64,000 nt of DNA from an uncultured Pelagibacteraceae bacterium (GCA_902629585.1 CACORI010000001.1:62001-126000), one strand, 5' to 3'. Positions 43,745 to 53,556 are shown, counted from the stretch's first letter. Program-made: numbers and translations. Notes: generated by a model from the sequence alone, not told the origin.

Positions 43745-44143
43745 ATGAAAGACCCAAATAATCCATGTTTGTTTTGTAGTATTAAAAAAGATGATATAGT
43801 TCATGAAAATCATTTGTCATATGCTAGCTATGACTCCTATCCAGTTACAAAAGATCATTGTTTGATAATTCCAAAGAGACACATAAAGAATTATTTTGAT
43901 TTAAATAATGAAGAACTAATTGCATGTAATGATTTAATAAAGATAATTAAAAATGAAATTTTAGAAAAAGACAAGTCAGTTAAAGGATTTAATCTTGGTA
44001 CGAATATTGGAAAATTTTCAGGTCAGTCTATTTATCATTGTCATTTACATTTGATTCCTCGAAGAGAAAAAGATGTAGACAATCCTCAAGGAGGAGTTAG
44101 ATCTGTTATTCCCAATAAGCAACACTATAAAAGAAAAATTTAG
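43745..44143 (+). CDS. HIT-family nucleotide hydrolase
   Basis: A 132-residue histidine-triad protein. The active-site HxHxHx motif appears as QSIYHCHLHLIPRR; CLFCSIKKDD at the N-terminus provides the usual zinc/structural cysteines, and DHCLIIPKRHIKNYFDL is also typical. Substrates are phosphoramidates or dinucleoside polyphosphates. It starts 3 nt behind pabC. Confidence 0.92.
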   Translation: MKDPNNPCLFCSIKKDDIVHENHLSYASYDSYPVTKDHCLIIPKRHIKNYFDLNNEELIACNDLIKIIKNEILEKDKSVKGFNLGTNIGKFSGQSIYHCHLHLIPRREKDVDNPQGGVRSVIPNKQHYKRKI

Positions 44144-44181
44144 CTTGTTATTAAAGAAAAATTGGACAGAGTAAGTAATTG

Positions 44182-44201
44182 ATCTATTTTTTTAAATAGA
44201 T
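44182..44201 (+). terminator. AT-rich hairpin after HIT gene
   Basis: ATCTATTT / AAATAGAT, perfect 8-bp stem with TTTT loop. The stem is weak but lies in the only gap (104 nt) between the pabBAC-HIT run and aprM, so it may end the first unit. Confidence 0.4.
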
Positions 44202-44247
44202 TAGACATATTCTAAAAATATTAAAAATATAATAACATAAGGCGGAT

Positions 44248-45042
44248 ATGTTACAAACGAACCCATTTTCAATTTTGGCCGAAACTATTCCTACTATTGC
44301 AATGCAAAGCTTTATAATAGCTATGATACTTTTAATTGCTATTGGAACAATCGTTCAAATGATCCATCATAAAAATCTTACATATTTTTTTAATAATGCA
44401 AAAAAGGCTAAGTTGTCAGCAACTAAAGAGCTGGGTATTGGAGAAAAAACTTCAATCATTGCGAAAACAACCGTGGTAGATATTGGAACAACATCTGAGT
44501 TAGGGTTTGGAAAAAGAAGATTAGCCCATGTTCTTGGAATGTATGGTACAATTTTATTCTGGGTATCTTCATCAGTCTTAGTTTTTTGCTATACAGGAGT
44601 TGGTAAATCTGACTCAGTAACTTGGTCTTTATTATGGCATGTAGGAGCTATTCTTACTTGTATTGGTGGTTATTGGTTTTGGTTTTTTTTAAGAGTAGAC
44701 GTTTCTGCTGAAGCTCACCCTTGGTACAGAATTATAAAAGCTGATTTATTTGTATTAGCTTTATTAGCTTGCTCAACTTTTGGTTTAGCGTGGTCATATA
44801 CTCAATTTAATAATCAAATAGGTCTGTCATATTTATTTTTAATTTTATTTATTGCCTCTAATTTAATCTTATTTGGAGGTGTGTATTGGTCCAAGTTCGC
44901 ACATATGTTTTACAAGCCAGGTGCTGCAATACAAAAAAATCTAGCTGAAGCTGATGGATCAAGAGATAATTTACCACCACCAGCTGATGCACCTGAACAA
45001 TTTGGCCTAGGTATAAAAAGAGAAGAGCCAAAACACTATTAA
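44248..45042 (+). CDS. aprM: Adenylylsulfate reductase membrane anchor AprM
   Basis: A 264-residue inner-membrane protein with about six spans and several histidines that could hold heme (e.g. RRLAHVLGMYGT, SLLWHVGAIL, KFAHMFYKPG). AprM takes electrons from AprAB to the quinone pool when sulfite is oxidised to adenylylsulfate. SD AAGGCGG precedes ATG 44248. It is followed after 31 nt by aprB; the aprMBA order is that found in SAR11 and in sulfur-oxidising bacteria of this type. Confidence 0.88.
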   Translation: MLQTNPFSILAETIPTIAMQSFIIAMILLIAIGTIVQMIHHKNLTYFFNNAKKAKLSATKELGIGEKTSIIAKTTVVDIGTTSELGFGKRRLAHVLGMYGTILFWVSSSVLVFCYTGVGKSDSVTWSLLWHVGAILTCIGGYWFWFFLRVDVSAEAHPWYRIIKADLFVLALLACSTFGLAWSYTQFNNQIGLSYLFLILFIASNLILFGGVYWSKFAHMFYKPGAAIQKNLAEADGSRDNLPPPADAPEQFGLGIKREEPKHY

Positions 45043-45073
45043 TATGTTAATAGAAAAAGGAGAAATATAAATT

Positions 45074-45544
45074 ATGTCAACTTTTGTATACATGACTAGA
45101 TGTGATGGCTGTGGTCACTGTGTAGATATCTGTCCTTCAGATATTATGCACATAGATGAAAATATTAGACGCGCAAAAAATATTGAACCTAACTTTTGTT
45201 GGGAGTGTTATTCGTGTGTCAAAGCTTGTCCAAATCATGCAATCGATGTAAGGGGTTATGCAGATTTTGCACCAATGGGTCATAGCGTAAGAGTGAGAAG
45301 AGAAGAGGAAAAAGGCACTATATCATGGAAAATAAAATTTAGAAATGGTACAGAAAAAAATTTTGTATCACCAATAACGACTAAACCTTGGGGAAAATTT
45401 ATTCCAAAACTCGCAGAAGGTGATAAACCAAACCAAGGAGAAATAAATTCTCAAAGACTTTATACAGAGCCAGAGGGCTTAAATACTAATCAAGAATTAC
45501 CATCAGTGCCAAAAGAAAAGTTTAAAAAAGGGGTCTATTACTAA
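45074..45544 (+). CDS. aprB: Adenylylsulfate reductase beta subunit
   Basis: A 156-residue iron-sulfur subunit with two [4Fe-4S] motifs: CDGCGHCVDICPSDIM and CWECYSCVKACPNHAI, then a C-terminal tail that wraps AprA. It passes electrons between the FAD of AprA and AprM. The frame ends at 45544, overlapping aprA by 1 nt (TAATG). Confidence 0.97.
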   Translation: MSTFVYMTRCDGCGHCVDICPSDIMHIDENIRRAKNIEPNFCWECYSCVKACPNHAIDVRGYADFAPMGHSVRVRREEEKGTISWKIKFRNGTEKNFVSPITTKPWGKFIPKLAEGDKPNQGEINSQRLYTEPEGLNTNQELPSVPKEKFKKGVYY

Positions 45545-47403
45545 TGGCAAAACATAAAACTCATTATGAAGAGTGCGATGTATTAGTTGTTGGTGGAGGA
45601 ATGGCTGGAACCGGTGCAACTTTTGAAGCTAGACATTGGGGAAGAGATCTTAAAATTGTTTGTGTTGAGAAAGCCAACATAGACAGAAGTGGAGCAGTTG
45701 CTCAAGGGCTTTATGCAATCAACTGTTATATGGGAATGCAATGGGATGAAAACCAGCCAGAAGATCATGTTAGATATGCAAGAAACGATCTAATGGGTAT
45801 GGTAAGAGAAGATTTAGGATATGACATGGCTCGTCATGTTGACTCAACCGTACACATGTTTGATGAATGGGGTCTTCCAATGATGAAAAATGAAAAAACA
45901 GGAAGATATTTGCGTGAGGGTAAGTGGCAAATAATGATTCATGGTGAAAGTTATAAACCAATTGTAGCTGAAGCAGCTAAAAAATCTGCAGATAAAATTT
46001 ATAATAGAATTATGATAACTCATCTTTTAATGGATGAAGCACGAGAAAATAGAATTGGAGGTGCGGTTGGATTTAATATGAGAACTGGTGATTTTCATGT
46101 TTTTAGGTCAAAGACAGTAATTGTAGCAGCAGGAGGAGCTTCACATATTTTCAAACCAAGAGCAGTTGGTGAAGGTATGGGAAGAACTTGGTATGCTCCA
46201 TGGAGTAATGGTTCTGCATACGCTTTACCTATCGCTGCTGGAGCAAAAATGACTCAAATGGAAAATAGAATTGTTCTATGTAGATTTAAAGATGGTTATG
46301 GTCCAGTTGGAGCTTATTTTTTACATTTAAAAACTTATACTCAAAATGCTAATGGAGAAAATTACGAGAAAAAGTGGTATGATCAAACCAAAGAGCTTGT
46401 TGGTGAATATATTGATCACCATCCAACACCAACTTGTTTGAGAAATCATGCTTTTATACAAGAAGTAGCAGCTGGAGGTGGACCAATTCACATGGTTACT
46501 ACTGAAGCCTTCCAGGACCCACATCTAGAGACAGTTGGTTGGGAAAACTTTTTAGGAATGACTGTTGGTCAAGCTGTTGTTTGGGCTTCTCAAAATATTG
46601 ATCCAAAATATACTAATCCTGAACTAACGACTTCTGAACCTTATGTAATGGGTTCTCATGCTACTTGTTCAGGTGCATGGGTTAGCGGTCCTGAAGATTT
46701 ATCACCTCCTGAATATTTTTGGGGTTATAATAGAATGCTGACTATAGATGGTTTATTTGGAGCAGGAGATACTGTAGGTGGGAGTGCACACAAATTTTCT
46801 TCTGGTTCATTTACTGAGGGAAGATTAGCCGCAAAAGCAGCTGTAAAATATATTGAAGATGAAAAAGCCAAAGATATAAAAGTTTCTGATAAACAGTGTA
46901 ATGATTTCAAAGAGGCTGTATACAAACCTCTTGATAATTATACAATAGCTCAAAATGAGATCACAGGTGGAACTGTCTCACCTAGTTATATCTCTCCAAT
47001 CCAAGGACTACAAAGGCTTCAAAAAATCATGGATGAGTATGTAGGCGGTATCACATCAAACTATATGACTAATGGAAATATGTTAAAAAGAGGTTTAGAA
47101 TTATTGGAATGGTTACAGGAAGATTTAGAAAACATAGGGGCAGAGGATTATCACCAACTTATGAGAGCTTGGGAGCTAAAACATAGGGCTCTTACATCTC
47201 AATGTGTTACAGAACATACTTTATTTAGAGAGGAAACCCGTTGGCCTGGTTACTATTACAGAGGAGATTTTATGAAACTTGATGATGAAAACTGGCATTG
47301 TTTAACTGTCTCAAGGAGGGATCCTAAAACTGGAAAATTCTCATTGGAGAAAGTACCAGTTTATCATATTGTCGATGAAAACGAGAAGAAGAAAGCTTCT
47401 TAA
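45544..47403 (+). CDS. aprA: Adenylylsulfate reductase alpha subunit
   Basis: A 619-residue FAD enzyme interconverting sulfite + AMP and adenylylsulfate. The dinucleotide motif LVVGGGMAGTGATFEARHWG near residue 15, the RSGAVAQGLYAINCYMG flavin region, and the C-terminal HCLTVSRRDPKTGKF are typical. In an aerobic heterotroph the direction is oxidation of sulfite, produced here by Xsc and SuyAB. AprA is a common SAR11 marker gene. Coupled to aprB by a 1-nt overlap. Confidence 0.97.
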   Translation: MAKHKTHYEECDVLVVGGGMAGTGATFEARHWGRDLKIVCVEKANIDRSGAVAQGLYAINCYMGMQWDENQPEDHVRYARNDLMGMVREDLGYDMARHVDSTVHMFDEWGLPMMKNEKTGRYLREGKWQIMIHGESYKPIVAEAAKKSADKIYNRIMITHLLMDEARENRIGGAVGFNMRTGDFHVFRSKTVIVAAGGASHIFKPRAVGEGMGRTWYAPWSNGSAYALPIAAGAKMTQMENRIVLCRFKDGYGPVGAYFLHLKTYTQNANGENYEKKWYDQTKELVGEYIDHHPTPTCLRNHAFIQEVAAGGGPIHMVTTEAFQDPHLETVGWENFLGMTVGQAVVWASQNIDPKYTNPELTTSEPYVMGSHATCSGAWVSGPEDLSPPEYFWGYNRMLTIDGLFGAGDTVGGSAHKFSSGSFTEGRLAAKAAVKYIEDEKAKDIKVSDKQCNDFKEAVYKPLDNYTIAQNEITGGTVSPSYISPIQGLQRLQKIMDEYVGGITSNYMTNGNMLKRGLELLEWLQEDLENIGAEDYHQLMRAWELKHRALTSQCVTEHTLFREETRWPGYYYRGDFMKLDDENWHCLTVSRRDPKTGKFSLEKVPVYHIVDENEKKKAS

Positions 47404-47428
47404 AACGTAAAATATTTCATTTTTAGTT

Positions 47429-47779
47429 ATGGATCTATTGTCTAAATCTGATGAGGAAATTTTTGAAATCGGGAGACCGTTTTGGAATAATTTAGTTAAA
47501 TCCTCAAATTTGAGAGATTATGGAGGATTTACTAGAGATTTCTCTACACAGATGCTTTTTGGAGCGAATGAAGTCGAATTAGGAAAACAGTGGGCCAATA
47601 ATAAGCTTATTACCAACTTGAATGAGACTTATGAGCCATTTGGAACACTAAGGAGAGGAGAGCATATTACAGTTCTTATTAAGCAAACTAATAAAGAAAT
47701 CCCAGGTGAATTTCTAGGTAGGTTGGTTTTGGGTGTTGAGGACGAACAGATAAAAGTTTTTGGAGCAACGATTTATTAA
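47429..47779 (+). CDS. Conserved-looking hypothetical protein behind aprA
   Basis: A 116-residue soluble protein 25 nt after aprA. Two parts are seen: a helical N-terminus (EIGRPFWNNLVKSSNLRDYG) with FTRDFSTQMLF, and a C-terminal beta-rich region (TLRRGEHITVLIKQTNKEI, PGEFLGRLVLGVEDEQIKVFG). No known domain is recognised. Position in the aprMBA transcript suggests an accessory role in sulfite oxidation. Confidence 0.7.
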   Translation: MDLLSKSDEEIFEIGRPFWNNLVKSSNLRDYGGFTRDFSTQMLFGANEVELGKQWANNKLITNLNETYEPFGTLRRGEHITVLIKQTNKEIPGEFLGRLVLGVEDEQIKVFGATIY

Positions 47780-47840
47780 ATTCAAAATATTTTTTTAATT
47801 TAAGTTTGACAATTTTTTCTCTGGTGTTATTGAGGAATTA

Positions 47841-47978
47841 ATGCACCTTTCAAATATAAAAAAAATACCTCAAAAAATTTTAAATAATAAATCAACTTTT
47901 ATAAAAACGGGAATTTTTTCAGCAATAGTTACTTGCTGGGGTGTGATAATAGTTGGAACTTTTTTAACTTTTAAGTAA
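47841..47978 (+). CDS. Small single-span membrane protein, hypothetical
   Basis: A 45-codon frame from ATG 47841 with a decent upstream GAGG. Basic N-terminus (KKIPQKILNNKS) and one membrane helix (about residues 23-43, SAIVTCWGVIIVGTFL). Located between the 116-residue protein and the TauE-type exporter, so it may be a subunit or assembly helper of a membrane complex such as AprM or TauE. No family recognised. Confidence 0.5.
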   Translation: MHLSNIKKIPQKILNNKSTFIKTGIFSAIVTCWGVIIVGTFLTFK

Positions 47979-48003
47979 GTAAAACTTAAGGTTCCATTTT
48001 TAA

Positions 48004-49098
48004 ATGGAAGTATTTTTACCAATAGCCCAAGTTTATATCAGCCCCCTTGAGATAATACTGCTCAGCGCACTCGTAGGTATTTTATCTGGATTATTTGGGG
48101 TAGGTGGAGGTTTTTTAATGACACCTTTTTTAATATTTCTAGGGGTTCCTCCTGCATACGCTGTAGCTAATGAAGCTAACAATATACTGGCAACTTCAGT
48201 TTCTGGATCAACAACTCATTATTTAAAAAATACTTTAGATTATAAAATGGGTTTTATGATTGTTATTGGTGGTGCTGCAGGAACTTTACTAGGCATATAT
48301 ACTTTTACATATTTCAAGGATATTGGAAAAATAGATACAGTAATTTCACTTGCTTATATGTATATTCTTGCAATTATTGGAACACTTATGCTAGTTGAAA
48401 GCTTGGGTGAAATAGATAAAGCCAAAAAAAATATAGTTATTAGAAAAAAACTTCATGTTCACTATTGGATTCATGGTCTTCCTTTTAGAATGCGTTTTCC
48501 AAAATCAAAATTATATGAAAGTGCTTTCACACCAATTGTTATCGGATTAATTGTAGGTTTTATTGCTGCAATAATGGGTATTGGTGGCGCATTTATTTTA
48601 GTTCCAGCAATGATATATATTATAGGAATGCCAACAAGGTTAGTGCCAGGCACATCATTGTTTGTGACAATTTTTGTAAGTGTTATAGTTACTTTCTTAC
48701 ATGCATTTAATTATGGATCAATTGACTTAGTGTTAGTTTTAATGCTTGTTGTAGGGTCAATAATTGGAGTTCAAACAGGTCAAAAGATTGGTCAATCTAT
48801 TGAGAGCTCAGGATTAAAGGCTTTATTAGCTTTATTGTTATTAATTGTAGGTATTGCAATTGCCTATGATACATTTTTTGTAGAACATGTTTTAAATGGA
48901 GTTACAAAAATAAATCAAAAGGATTTAACTCCTTTAGCTATACTTGTAAAAAAATTTTCATCAGAAACACCAATAGCATACGGATTATTTTCTATTTTTT
49001 TTGCCGTAGCTTTGGGAGTGGCGGCAGCTTTCATAAGAAGATTTCTCTCTGATTTAAGAAAAAAATATTTTAATAAAGACTCAAAACAATCTAAATAA
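48004..49098 (+). CDS. TauE/SafE-family sulfite exporter
   Basis: A 364-residue polytopic membrane protein. Both halves have the family motif: GLFGVGGGFLMTPFLIFLG (residue about 30) and IMGIGGAFILVPAMIYIIGM (about 200). TauE/SafE carriers export sulfite or related anions. The gene follows aprMBA and faces sulfonate genes, so sulfite or sulfoacetate export is the natural reading. A central segment GLPFRMRFPKSK is cytoplasmic. It overlaps the convergent YeiH-type gene by 8 nt. Confidence 0.9.
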   Translation: MEVFLPIAQVYISPLEIILLSALVGILSGLFGVGGGFLMTPFLIFLGVPPAYAVANEANNILATSVSGSTTHYLKNTLDYKMGFMIVIGGAAGTLLGIYTFTYFKDIGKIDTVISLAYMYILAIIGTLMLVESLGEIDKAKKNIVIRKKLHVHYWIHGLPFRMRFPKSKLYESAFTPIVIGLIVGFIAAIMGIGGAFILVPAMIYIIGMPTRLVPGTSLFVTIFVSVIVTFLHAFNYGSIDLVLVLMLVVGSIIGVQTGQKIGQSIESSGLKALLALLLLIVGIAIAYDTFFVEHVLNGVTKINQKDLTPLAILVKKFSSETPIAYGLFSIFFAVALGVAAAFIRRFLSDLRKKYFNKDSKQSK

Positions 49099-50176
49099 AA
49101 AATTTAGATAATGTTTGAATATATATCAAACTGATAAAACCAACAGTAACAGCAGCAATTAAACCAACGACAAAAGGTTTGTATCCCATAGATTTTAATT
49201 CACCTAAATTTATAGATATTCCAACTGCTGCCATGGCCATAGTTAAAAATGCTGTAGCTAAAATTTTTAAATATTCAATAAAATTTAACCATAATAAATT
49301 GTAATTATTTTCAATAGAAAAAATTTGATCACCTAAATTTCTTATTATTATCATACCTATGAAGCCAAGAACAAAATAAGGAAAAATATTCAAAATAGAA
49401 TATTGGTTATTTTTTACCTTACCTCTATTATATAAAAATGCAAAAAGTGGAATCATTATCACTAGAAAAGTATTTCTAATTAATTTGGTAACTGTTGCTA
49501 CATTTAATGTTTCTGGGCTATTAAATTGCTGATCATAAATAAGACCAGCTGCTGCAACTTGTGATGTTTCATGAATTGACGTCCCTAAAAAAAGTCCTGC
49601 CTTAAGTTTATCTTCATTAAAAAACCATTCAGCAAAATAAGGATAAAGTAACATCGCAATAACACCAAACAAAGTGATATTTGCTATAGCATAGGCAACT
49701 TCAGTTTTTTTTGCATTAATAACAGGTGCAGTAGCAACTATCGCTGTAGCCCCACAAACACTTGTACCGATTGCTATTAAGTATGACATTTTTGATGAGA
49801 TAGGGACTTTTTTAATCAATAACTTTATTAAAATTAATACACCAATTATACATATGATAATTAGAGGAATTGCTATTGAACCGAATTTTACAAATTCTTC
49901 AAAACTTAATCTTATACCTAAAAAAATAATTCCAAGTTTTAAAATATATTGCTGGGTAAAATCGAGCCCAACCATCATACCTGGTCTTGGGGTAAATGCA
50001 TTTCCCATCAAAATTCCCAAAAGGATTGCTATCAAGACTGTTGATATAGGACTTTTGGGTGTGCCAAAAATTTCTATCGCTAAAACATTATTTATTCCTT
50101 GAGAAAATAAAAAAAAAACTAAAGCTAAAGCTACACCTGGAAAAATTTTTTTTAAGTATAATAGTTTTGAAGACAC
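49091..50176 (-). CDS. YeiH-family (UPF0324) putative sulfate exporter
   Basis: A 361-residue membrane protein with about 10 spans. Motifs: GILMGNAFTPRPGMMVGLDF, KLGIIFLGIRLSFEEF, GTSVCGATAIVATAPVINAK, GTSIHETSQVAAAGLIYD, and MAMAAVGISINLGELKSMG. The family is proposed to export sulfate. Here it would complete the path sulfonate to sulfite to sulfate to outside. It lies 21 nt behind suyB on the same strand. Confidence 0.85.
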   Translation of the reverse strand: MSSKLLYLKKIFPGVALALVFFLFSQGINNVLAIEIFGTPKSPISTVLIAILLGILMGNAFTPRPGMMVGLDFTQQYILKLGIIFLGIRLSFEEFVKFGSIAIPLIIICIIGVLILIKLLIKKVPISSKMSYLIAIGTSVCGATAIVATAPVINAKKTEVAYAIANITLFGVIAMLLYPYFAEWFFNEDKLKAGLFLGTSIHETSQVAAAGLIYDQQFNSPETLNVATVTKLIRNTFLVIMIPLFAFLYNRGKVKNNQYSILNIFPYFVLGFIGMIIIRNLGDQIFSIENNYNLLWLNFIEYLKILATAFLTMAMAAVGISINLGELKSMGYKPFVVGLIAAVTVGFISLIYIQTLSKFFI

Positions 50177-50197
50177 AGTTGGAAATAAAAATTAGAC

Positions 50198-51364
50198 TTA
50201 AGCACTTCTATAAAGCTTAGTCATAACAAATTCTTTATGACCTAAAGCTTCAGCACAGGTTAGTCTTCCATTAGCCACTCTAAGTGTTGTCTCAATGAGT
50301 TTATCTCCCGCCTCAGATAAATTCATTTCTCTTGAAAGAATTTTTGATACATCACAATCTACATGTTCACTCATACTTTGGGCTGTTAATGGGTTAGCGG
50401 TTAATTTTACAACTGGTTCAATAGGATTGCCCACTATGTTTCCTTGTCCAGTTGGAAACAAATGGATATTGAATCCTCCCGCTGCTTGAAGAGTAATACA
50501 TTCCGCCGCTGCTGAAGATGTATCCATAAAATATAACCCTGGACCTTTAGCAGGTTCTTCTGCTGGCTCAAGTACATCTATAAATTTTAAATTTCCAATC
50601 TTCTGAAAATTTCCAAATGCCTTTTCTTCAATTGTAGTTAAACCACCAGCAATATTTCCAGCAGTTGGTTGACTTTCTGAAAGATCATCAGTTGCCTCTT
50701 TTAAAATAAAATCATTATAGTTATTCCAGGTTTTCATAAATTTTTCTGAGGCATCTTTTGTTGCTCCTCTTGTTGCACAAACTTGTTCCGCACCAGTAAG
50801 TTCAGATGTTTCACCAAAACATAAGTGTACACCAAGTGGTTCTAATTTTTCCATTAAATTTCCAACTGTCGGGTTAGATGCTAATCCAGATGTTGTATCT
50901 GACTCCCCACACTTTACTGAAATCCATAAATCACTCATTGGACATTCTTCTCTTTGAATTTCAGAGGCCCACTGTGAAAATTCTTGCGCCTTTTTTGAAG
51001 CTTTCATTACAGTACCAATATCACCTGTACGTTCTATATGAAAACCTTCAACAGGTTTTCCAGTTTTAGCAATTCCATCTACAATTCTTTTAGTCCATTT
51101 AGGCTCTATACCAATAACAATCACAGCAGCAACATTAGGATTACTTCCAGTTCCAATCATTGTTCTAAAATGTAATTCTAAATCTGCTCCAAATTGAAGT
51201 CTTCCGTAAGAATGTGGCAATGCAATAGTGCCCTTAATGTTATTTGCTACTGCTTCAGCACAAGCATTTGAAATATCATCAACAGGTAAAATGATAACGT
51301 GATTTCTAGTTCCTGCTCTACCATTTTCTCTTTTATAGCCTAAAAAATTTTTTGGTATTTCCAT
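50198..51364 (-). CDS. suyB: (2R)-sulfolactate sulfo-lyase, beta subunit
   Basis: A 388-residue protein of the UxaA/altronate dehydratase C-terminal superfamily. [24 protein letters not shown]-type metal ligands ([19 protein letters not shown]) and [19 protein letters not shown] fit the family. Family members dehydrate altronate or galactarate or remove sulfite from sulfolactate. The gene context (xsc, aprMBA, TauE, YeiH) strongly favours SuyB, giving pyruvate and sulfite. It starts 3 nt after suyA; the two together equal a full-length UxaA. Confidence 0.85.
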   Translation of the reverse strand: MEIPKNFLGYKRENGRAGTRNHVIILPVDDISNACAEAVANNIKGTIALPHSYGRLQFGADLELHFRTMIGTGSNPNVAAVIVIGIEPKWTKRIVDGIAKTGKPVEGFHIERTGDIGTVMKASKKAQEFSQWASEIQREECPMSDLWISVKCGESDTTSGLASNPTVGNLMEKLEPLGVHLCFGETSELTGAEQVCATRGATKDASEKFMKTWNNYNDFILKEATDDLSESQPTAGNIAGGLTTIEEKAFGNFQKIGNLKFIDVLEPAEEPAKGPGLYFMDTSSAAAECITLQAAGGFNIHLFPTGQGNIVGNPIEPVVKLTANPLTAQSMSEHVDCDVSKILSREMNLSEAGDKLIETTLRVANGRLTCAEALGHKEFVMTKLYRSA

Positions 51365-51367
51365 TTG

Positions 51368-51652
51368 TTACCACTTCTTTGTTTTGACGTTATGAACATG
51401 AACATGCTCACCTTTTTTAATTGATTTTACTACTTTACCGATATCATGACCATATTTGAGTATTGTATCACCCTCTTTTAAGTCCACCATAGCGATTTTA
51501 TGACCTAATGGTATTTCATCCACTGATTGAATGTTTGTAGAGCTATCATCTTCCATAATCCAGCATTTACACTCTTGTTTTGCGGTTATTTTTTCAATAA
51601 CCACCACCCCAACATTATCCTTTTTATCATGAATTATGATGTCTGTTGCCAT
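51368..51652 (-). CDS. suyA: (2R)-sulfolactate sulfo-lyase, alpha subunit
   Basis: A 94-residue SAF-domain protein matching the small subunit of the split UxaA/SuyAB lyases: DKKDNVGVVVIEKI, DEIPLGHKIAMVDLKEGD, then KYGHDIGKVVKSIKKGEHVH. The two-gene layout with suyB is the usual one. Its start ATG 51652 is divergent from xsc with a 115-nt shared regulatory gap. Confidence 0.86.
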   Translation of the reverse strand: MATDIIIHDKKDNVGVVVIEKITAKQECKCWIMEDDSSTNIQSVDEIPLGHKIAMVDLKEGDTILKYGHDIGKVVKSIKKGEHVHVHNVKTKKW

Positions 51653-51767
51653 AAATAGTGTCGATTTGTTTGTTTGAATTTTTAGAAATCTTATATATTA
51701 ATCGCGACAATTAACAAATAGTTTTATAAAAAATTATTACATTTACTAGTTTAGAAAGGGTCTATTA
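51653..51767. promoter_or_regulatory. Divergent control region suyAB / xsc
   Basis: A 115-nt AT-rich gap. It contains TGTCG (51659-51663) with CGACA (51705-51709), and ATTTGTT (51664-51670) with AACAAAT (51713-51719), two interleaved inverted pairs spaced about 41-42 bp. These could be operator halves for a regulator of sulfonate use. xsc has SD GAAAGGG before ATG 51768. No regulator gene is nearby. Confidence 0.4.
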
Positions 51768-53546
51768 ATGACAAAAATGACAACAGAAGAAGCGTTTGTA
51801 AAAGTTTTACAGATGCATGGAATTGAACATGCTTTCGGAATCATTGGTTCGGCATTCATGCCAATTTCAGATATCTTTCCTGATGCAGGAATAACTTTCT
51901 GGGATGTCGCTCATGAAACAAATGGAGGTTTAATTGCTGATGGTTATACGAGAGCTACAGGAAAAATGTCAATGGTTATTGCGCAAAATGGGCCAGGTAT
52001 AACAGGATTAGTAACTCCAATTAAAACAGCTTATTGGAATCACACACCTTTATTATTAGTAACACCGCAAGCAGCAAATAAAACTATGGGTCAAGGTGGT
52101 TTTCAAGAAGTCGAGCAGATGAACTTATTTAAAGATATGGTATGTTATCAGGAAGAAGTAAGAGATCCATCAAGAATGGCAGAGGTCTTGAATCGAGTTA
52201 TTGAAAAAGCAATTCGAGGATCAGCACCAGCACAAATTAATGTTCCAAGAGATTATTGGACACAAGTTATTGATATTGAATTGCCGCCAATTGTAAGGTT
52301 AGAAAGACAAGGGGGAGGTGCAGAAGCAATTGATAGGGCAGCAGAATTATTATCTCATGCTAAGTTCCCAGTTATTTTATCTGGGGCAGGAGTTGTTATT
52401 GGTGGAGCGATTGAGGAAACTAGGAAACTTGCTGAAAAATTAGATGCACCTGTATGCTCAGGTTATCAACACAATGATAGTTTTCCTGGAAGCCATCCTT
52501 TAGCGGTTGGACCGTTAGGATATAATGGATCAAAAGCAGCAATGGAATTAATTTCAAAAGCTGATGTTGTTTTAGCATTAGGAACAAGATTAAATCCATT
52601 TTCAACACTTCCGGGTTATGGCATTGATTACTGGCCAAAAAATGCAAGCATAATTCAAGTTGATATTAATCCAGATAGAATTGGTTTAACAAAAAAAGTA
52701 ACTGTAGGAATTAGTGGAGATGCAAAATTAGTTGCTCAACAAATTTTTGACAAACTATCCTCAAAAGCAGGAGAAATTGATAGACAAAAAAGAAAAGATT
52801 TAATTCATCAAACAAAATCTGCTTGGTTGCAGAAATTGGCAAGTTTAGACCATGAAGATGATGATGAAGGAACTGTTTGGAACAAAGAAGCAAGAGAGAG
52901 AGACTCGGATAGAATGTCTCCTAGGCAAGCATGGAGAGCAATTCAAGCTGGAATGCCAGAGGACGTTATCATATCAAGTGACATTGGTAATAATTGTGCA
53001 ATTGGAAATGCTTACCCAACTTTTGAAAAACCTAGAAAGTATTTAGCTCCTGGATTATTTGGACCTTGTGGGTATGGTTTTCCATCAATCCTTGGTGCAA
53101 AGATAGGATGTCCAGATACTCCAGTAATCGGTTTCGCAGGCGACGGAGCTTTTGGAATAAGTATGAACGAAATGAGTTCATGTGCAAGAGAAGAATGGCC
53201 AGCTATTACAATGGTTATTTTTAGAAATTATCAGTGGGGTGCGGAAAAAAGAAATACAACTCTATGGTTTGATAATAATTTTGTAGGAACAGAACTTGAT
53301 CCTGAATTAAGTTATGCAAAAGTTGCTGATGCTTGTGGATTAAAAGGTGTTACAGTCAAAACTATGGAAGAAACCACAAATGCTATAAAGCAATCATGTG
53401 AAGATCAAAAAAAAGGAATAACGACATTTATTGAGGTAATTCTTAATCAAGAACTTGGAGAGCCTTTTAGAAGAGATGCAATGAAAAAACCAGTTAGGGT
53501 TGCTGGTATCAATAAAGGAGACATGAAACCTCAAAAGCTTATTTGA
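51768..53546 (+). CDS. xsc: Sulfoacetaldehyde acetyltransferase
   Basis: A 592-residue thiamin-diphosphate enzyme converting sulfoacetaldehyde and phosphate to acetyl phosphate and sulfite. It matches Xsc in length and sequence: EHAFGIIGSAFMPISDIFPD, YQEEVRDPSRMAEV, GDGAFGISMNEMSSCAREEW (cofactor site) and FRNYQWGAEKRNT. Sulfoacetaldehyde derives from taurine or isethionate; the genes for that step are not in the window. The thiamin requirement couples it to thiV at 12 kb. Confidence 0.95.
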   Translation: MTKMTTEEAFVKVLQMHGIEHAFGIIGSAFMPISDIFPDAGITFWDVAHETNGGLIADGYTRATGKMSMVIAQNGPGITGLVTPIKTAYWNHTPLLLVTPQAANKTMGQGGFQEVEQMNLFKDMVCYQEEVRDPSRMAEVLNRVIEKAIRGSAPAQINVPRDYWTQVIDIELPPIVRLERQGGGAEAIDRAAELLSHAKFPVILSGAGVVIGGAIEETRKLAEKLDAPVCSGYQHNDSFPGSHPLAVGPLGYNGSKAAMELISKADVVLALGTRLNPFSTLPGYGIDYWPKNASIIQVDINPDRIGLTKKVTVGISGDAKLVAQQIFDKLSSKAGEIDRQKRKDLIHQTKSAWLQKLASLDHEDDDEGTVWNKEARERDSDRMSPRQAWRAIQAGMPEDVIISSDIGNNCAIGNAYPTFEKPRKYLAPGLFGPCGYGFPSILGAKIGCPDTPVIGFAGDGAFGISMNEMSSCAREEWPAITMVIFRNYQWGAEKRNTTLWFDNNFVGTELDPELSYAKVADACGLKGVTVKTMEETTNAIKQSCEDQKKGITTFIEVILNQELGEPFRRDAMKKPVRVAGINKGDMKPQKLI

Positions 53547-53556
53547 GAGATTCAAA

